From Clostridia bacterium (GTDB taxonomy: Bacteria; Bacillota; Clostridia; UMGS1810): a stretch of DNA of 47,557 nucleotides. The notes under the pieces were generated by a model. That model worked only from the letters and a program-made list of their open reading frames with translations, was not told where the DNA came from and did not search any database. The position numbers and the translations under genes are program-made. Shown piece by piece: positions 42,419 to 47,557 of this stretch (position 1 is the stretch's first letter; each line of letters opens with the position of its first letter). Location of the stretch: positions 1 through 47,557 of the forward strand of contig JAFSCF010000009.1 in NCBI GenBank assembly GCA_017436905.1, read 5' to 3'.

Positions 42419-42945
42419 CGGCAGTTTCATATGCAGAAGCGCTTTATTCACTCGCTGTAGAAGAAAATGTGGCAGAGGAAATTTATTCTCAGTTAGACGC
42501 AGTAAAGTTTGCTTTTACTGATAATCCTGAACTTTGCAAGATACTTGACCGTCCGTGTTCTGATAAACAAGAACGCACTGCTCTTATTGACAGATGCTTT
42601 AAAGATGTCAATGTGTATCTTTTAAATTGTATTAAGGTTATGAGCAAAAGACGCGCAACTGCACATTTTTCCGAGGTGGCAGATGAATTTATGAAATTGT
42701 ACCGGAAAGAAAATGGTATAGAAATTGTAAACGTTATAACTGCTGCTGCATTAAGCGATGAACAAGCAGATAAACTTAAAATTAAACTTGAACGCAAACT
42801 TGGCAAAAAAGTAATCCTTTCTGCTACTGTAGACCCTGATATAATGGGTGGTATAGTAGTACGTACGGAAAGCAGCCAGATAGATGCGAGCATCAAGACG
42901 CGGCTTGACGATATACAAAAACGAATCAAGTCGGCAGTTATTTAG
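42415..42945 (+). CDS. atpH: ATP synthase subunit delta
   Basis: A 176-residue protein that fixes the peripheral stalk to the top of the alpha/beta ring. The N-terminal helical domain begins SYAEALYSLAVEE and the C-terminal part has VDPDIMGGIVVRTESSQID, both standard delta features. It is translationally coupled to atpF. Confidence 0.95.
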   Translation: MTAVSYAEALYSLAVEENVAEEIYSQLDAVKFAFTDNPELCKILDRPCSDKQERTALIDRCFKDVNVYLLNCIKVMSKRRATAHFSEVADEFMKLYRKENGIEIVNVITAAALSDEQADKLKIKLERKLGKKVILSATVDPDIMGGIVVRTESSQIDASIKTRLDDIQKRIKSAVI

Positions 42946-42957
42946 TGGAGGTTTATA

Positions 42958-44475
42958 ATGAAACCTGATGAAATAAGCAAATTAATTAAAAGCGAAATTA
43001 AAAACTACGAAAACAAAGTTACTTACAGCGAAACCGGCTACGTTATCGAAGTTGGTGATGCTATTGCCCGTGTGTACGGTCTTGATGACTGTATGGCTAA
43101 CGAACTTTTAGAGTTTGAAAACGGCGAAATGGGTATGGCGTTAAACCTTGAGGAAGAGTTTGTCAGCGTAGTTATATTAGGCGATGATACCGGCATAAAA
43201 GAGGGTAGTGTTGTAAAGCGCACGGGTAAAGTTGTAAGTGTACCTGTGGGTGATGCACTCATTGGCAGAGTTGTAGATGCTTTGGGTAATCCAATTGACG
43301 GTAAAGGTCCAATTATGGCTGATGAAACACGCCCGATTGAGTCTAATGCTCCCGGTATTATTACACGTCAGTCTGTAAATACACCTTTGCAGACCGGTAT
43401 CAAGGCAATCGATTCTATGATACCAATCGGCAGAGGTCAGAGGGAACTTATAATTGGTGACAGACAAACCGGTAAAACGGCTATTGCTGTTGATACCATC
43501 ATCAATCAAAAAGGCAAAGATGTTATCTGTATATATGTTGCTATCGGACAGAAGCGTTCTACTGTAGCACAATTGGTTGAACTTCTTACAAAAACCGGTG
43601 CTATGGAATATACAATAGTCGTATCTGCAACGGCATCCGAAACTGCACCTTTGCAGTATATAGCGCCGTATGCTGGCTGTACTATGGGCGAATACTTTAT
43701 GAATAAAGGTAAAAGCGCACTCATAGTATATGACGATTTGTCCAAACACGCTGTTGCATACAGAACTCTTTCTCTTCTGCTTCGCCGTCCGCCGGGACGT
43801 GAAGCATACCCCGGAGATGTATTCTATCTCCATTCAAGATTACTGGAACGTGCTGCTAACCTTGCGCCTGAATACGGCGGCGGTTCGCTTACTGCATTGC
43901 CTATTATTGAAACTCAGGCAGGCGACGTTTCAGCCTATATTCCTACAAACGTAATTTCTATCACTGATGGTCAGATTTTCTTGGAAACCGAACTTTTCCA
44001 TAATGGTATTATGCCGGCTGTTAACCCTGGTATATCTGTATCACGTGTTGGCGGTAATGCACAGATTAAAGCGATGAAGAAAGTTGCAGGTAAACTCAAA
44101 CTGGAATACTCTCAGTACAGAGAACTGCAATCGTTCTCGCAGTTCGGCTCTGACCTTGATGCCGATACAAAGAGTCGTTTAAGAAAAGGCGAAAGAATTG
44201 TTGAAGTATTAAAACAGGGCAGGTCTAACCCTGTAACTGTTGAAAATCAGGTGTATATTATTTATGCAGTTATCAACAATTATCTTGACGAGGTGGAACT
44301 TTCGGATGTTGCTGCATACGAAAAGCAACTGTTTGATTATATAGGCGAGTCACACCCTGAAATCACCAAAGAAATTGTATCTACAGGTGCACTTTCTGAT
44401 GATGGCATGGTTAAACTTGATGATGCAGTAAAAGGCTTTACTGAGCGTTTTTTGAAATTACACGCAAAGAGGTGA
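42958..44475 (+). CDS. atpA: ATP synthase subunit alpha
   Basis: A 505-residue non-catalytic nucleotide-binding subunit of the F1 head. The Walker A motif is [12 protein letters not shown] near residue 168, and the arginine finger region is in [13 protein letters not shown] near 360. [16 protein letters not shown] is the Walker B strand. Length and motif order are normal. TGGAGG precedes the ATG. Confidence 0.98.
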   Translation: MKPDEISKLIKSEIKNYENKVTYSETGYVIEVGDAIARVYGLDDCMANELLEFENGEMGMALNLEEEFVSVVILGDDTGIKEGSVVKRTGKVVSVPVGDALIGRVVDALGNPIDGKGPIMADETRPIESNAPGIITRQSVNTPLQTGIKAIDSMIPIGRGQRELIIGDRQTGKTAIAVDTIINQKGKDVICIYVAIGQKRSTVAQLVELLTKTGAMEYTIVVSATASETAPLQYIAPYAGCTMGEYFMNKGKSALIVYDDLSKHAVAYRTLSLLLRRPPGREAYPGDVFYLHSRLLERAANLAPEYGGGSLTALPIIETQAGDVSAYIPTNVISITDGQIFLETELFHNGIMPAVNPGISVSRVGGNAQIKAMKKVAGKLKLEYSQYRELQSFSQFGSDLDADTKSRLRKGERIVEVLKQGRSNPVTVENQVYIIYAVINNYLDEVELSDVAAYEKQLFDYIGESHPEITKEIVSTGALSDDGMVKLDDAVKGFTERFLKLHAKR

Positions 44476-44482
44476 ATGACTG

Positions 44483-46740
<2,258 letters not shown>

Positions 46741-46751
46741 CGGAGGCAAGT

Positions 46752-47153
46752 ATGTCAGAATTCAAATTAACTGTTGTAACTCCCGATGGTATGGTGTATG
46801 ACGGAATGGCAGAATCTGTTATTGTACGTACCACCACGGGGAATGTTGGAATATTAAAAGGCCATGCTCCGTTCGCAGCGCCACTCACAGTAGGAGAGGC
46901 ACGTGTGAAAATCGGTAATGATTGGAAAACGGCTGCGTGTATCGGCGGAGTTGTCAGTGCTGATAAAGAAGAAGTGAAAATTGCTGCCAATGCATTTGAA
47001 TGGGCAGACAATATTGACGTTGTTCGTGCTGAAAATGCAAAGAACGAGGCAGAAAAAATTATTGGTTCATCGTCTGATATTGCACAACTTGATAAAGCAA
47101 AGGGGAAACTTCTCCGTGCTATTACAAGAATCCATGTTGCTAATAATAAATAA
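46752..47153 (+). CDS. atpC: ATP synthase subunit epsilon
   Basis: A 133-residue inhibitory rotor subunit: an N-terminal beta sandwich ([31 protein letters not shown]) and a C-terminal helical pair with [15 protein letters not shown]. It closes the atpIBEFHAGDC operon. No terminator follows before the rubrerythrin gene, 23 bases on. Confidence 0.96.
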   Translation: MSEFKLTVVTPDGMVYDGMAESVIVRTTTGNVGILKGHAPFAAPLTVGEARVKIGNDWKTAACIGGVVSADKEEVKIAANAFEWADNIDVVRAENAKNEAEKIIGSSSDIAQLDKAKGKLLRAITRIHVANNK

Positions 47154-47176
47154 AATATAATAAGGAGGATTTTGAA

Positions 47177-47557
47177 ATGGATTTTAAAGGTTCAAAAACA
47201 GAGAAAAATCTTATGGAGGCTTTTGCCGGCGAAAGTCAGGCAAGAAACAAGTACACATACTTTGCTTCTGTTGCTAAAAAAGAAGGTTTTCAGCAGATAG
47301 CCGCTATATTTGAAGAAACTGCAAACAACGAGAAAGAACACGCAAAACTTTGGTTTAAGGCTCTTGGCGAACTTGGAAATACTGCAGAAAATCTGCTTCA
47401 CGCTGCTGAAGGTGAAAACTATGAGTGGACCGATATGTACGATACCTTTGCACGCGAGGCAGAGGAAGAAGGCTTCACCGCTTTGGCAGCCAAGTTCCGC
47501 GCTGTAGCAGCGATAGAGAAGGAGCATGAGGAGCGTTATCGCGCACTGCTGAAGAAC
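47177..47557 (+). CDS. Rubrerythrin, N-terminal part (3'-truncated by window edge)
   Basis: The visible 127 residues form most of the diiron four-helix bundle. Iron ligands are in [29 protein letters not shown], and AREAEEEGF with IEKEHEERY. The C-terminal rubredoxin-like domain, if present, lies outside the window. Rubrerythrins reduce hydrogen peroxide in anaerobes. AAGGAGG precedes the ATG at 47177. It follows atpC closely and may be expressed with it or from a promoter I cannot see. The last hundred bases are richer in G and C than the rest. Confidence 0.95.
   Translation, partial: MDFKGSKTEKNLMEAFAGESQARNKYTYFASVAKKEGFQQIAAIFEETANNEKEHAKLWFKALGELGNTAENLLHAAEGENYEWTDMYDTFAREAEEEGFTALAAKFRAVAAIEKEHEERYRALLKN

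Noticed and set aside
43177..43833. A long minus-strand open frame (218 codons) inside atpA
   Set aside because: It is antisense to a highly conserved gene, has no ribosome site and an unnatural composition rich in Tyr, Cys and Phe. Such shadows are expected opposite biased codons.

Overview
The window reads as a piece of chromosome from an anaerobic, low-GC Gram-positive bacterium of class Clostridia, probably an uncultured gut-type lineage. The support is the AT-rich coding sequence, strong AGGAGG-type ribosome sites, sigma-A promoters with 17-bp spacers, two T-box leaders, a tandem glycine riboswitch, a class 1B dihydroorotate dehydrogenase (pyrK/pyrD), pyruvate phosphate dikinase, an A-type flavoprotein, rubrerythrin and a sodium-type F-ATPase c subunit. 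No prophage, insertion sequence, CRISPR array or rRNA was seen. Gene density is high, and the only stretches over 300 bases without a protein gene are filled with RNA regulators.

Layout. 1-2030: 3' part of ppdK and its terminator. 2054-5604: a small set with a glycerol-phosphate theme (NodB-like deacetylase, organophosphate-type MFS permease, a glpP gene interrupted by a stop codon, NagD-type HAD phosphatase). 5643-9628 (minus): alpha/beta hydrolase, trxB, trxA, A-type flavoprotein and ZIP metal transporter, probably one operon read from a promoter near 9600. 9781-11533 (minus): a sodium:alanine/glycine symporter under a tandem glycine riboswitch. 11618-14775 (minus): YesL-like membrane protein, rnhA, cysteine desulfurase and IscU scaffold. 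14776-17697 (plus): SDR reductase, then a response regulator and histidine kinase with an 11-bp-phased direct repeat upstream. 17733-19692 (minus): SGNH hydrolase and Mrp ATPase. 19716-19864: tRNA-Thr(CGT).

19913-31848 (plus) is the most unusual part. Two T-box leaders head two blocks. The first controls an isopropylmalate-synthase-like protein that lacks the catalytic and metal-binding residues, followed by a TIM-barrel/acyl-CoA-ligase fusion. The second controls an XRE-cupin-acyl-CoA-ligase fusion, followed by an M20 peptidase, a second AGCS symporter, a D-2-hydroxyacid dehydrogenase and a MATE exporter. Together they look like an amino-acid-responsive pathway that activates carboxylic acids as acyl-adenylates or CoA esters. 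I do not recognise it as a described system.

31893-39711 (plus) is a pyrimidine operon, carB-pyrK-pyrD-pyrF-pyrE-pyrB-pyrI, without carA, pyrC or a visible PyrR site. Its leader has a promoter, a 46-codon ORF with a good ribosome site, an internal hairpin, U-rich runs and an intrinsic terminator whose 5' arm overlaps the ORF's stop codon. This is the layout of the enterobacterial pyrBI attenuator, and it is unexpected in this kind of organism.

39788-47153 (plus) holds a small alarmone synthetase and the complete ATP synthase operon atpI-B-E-F-H-A-G-D-C. The c subunit carries the full sodium-binding signature. The window ends inside a rubrerythrin gene.
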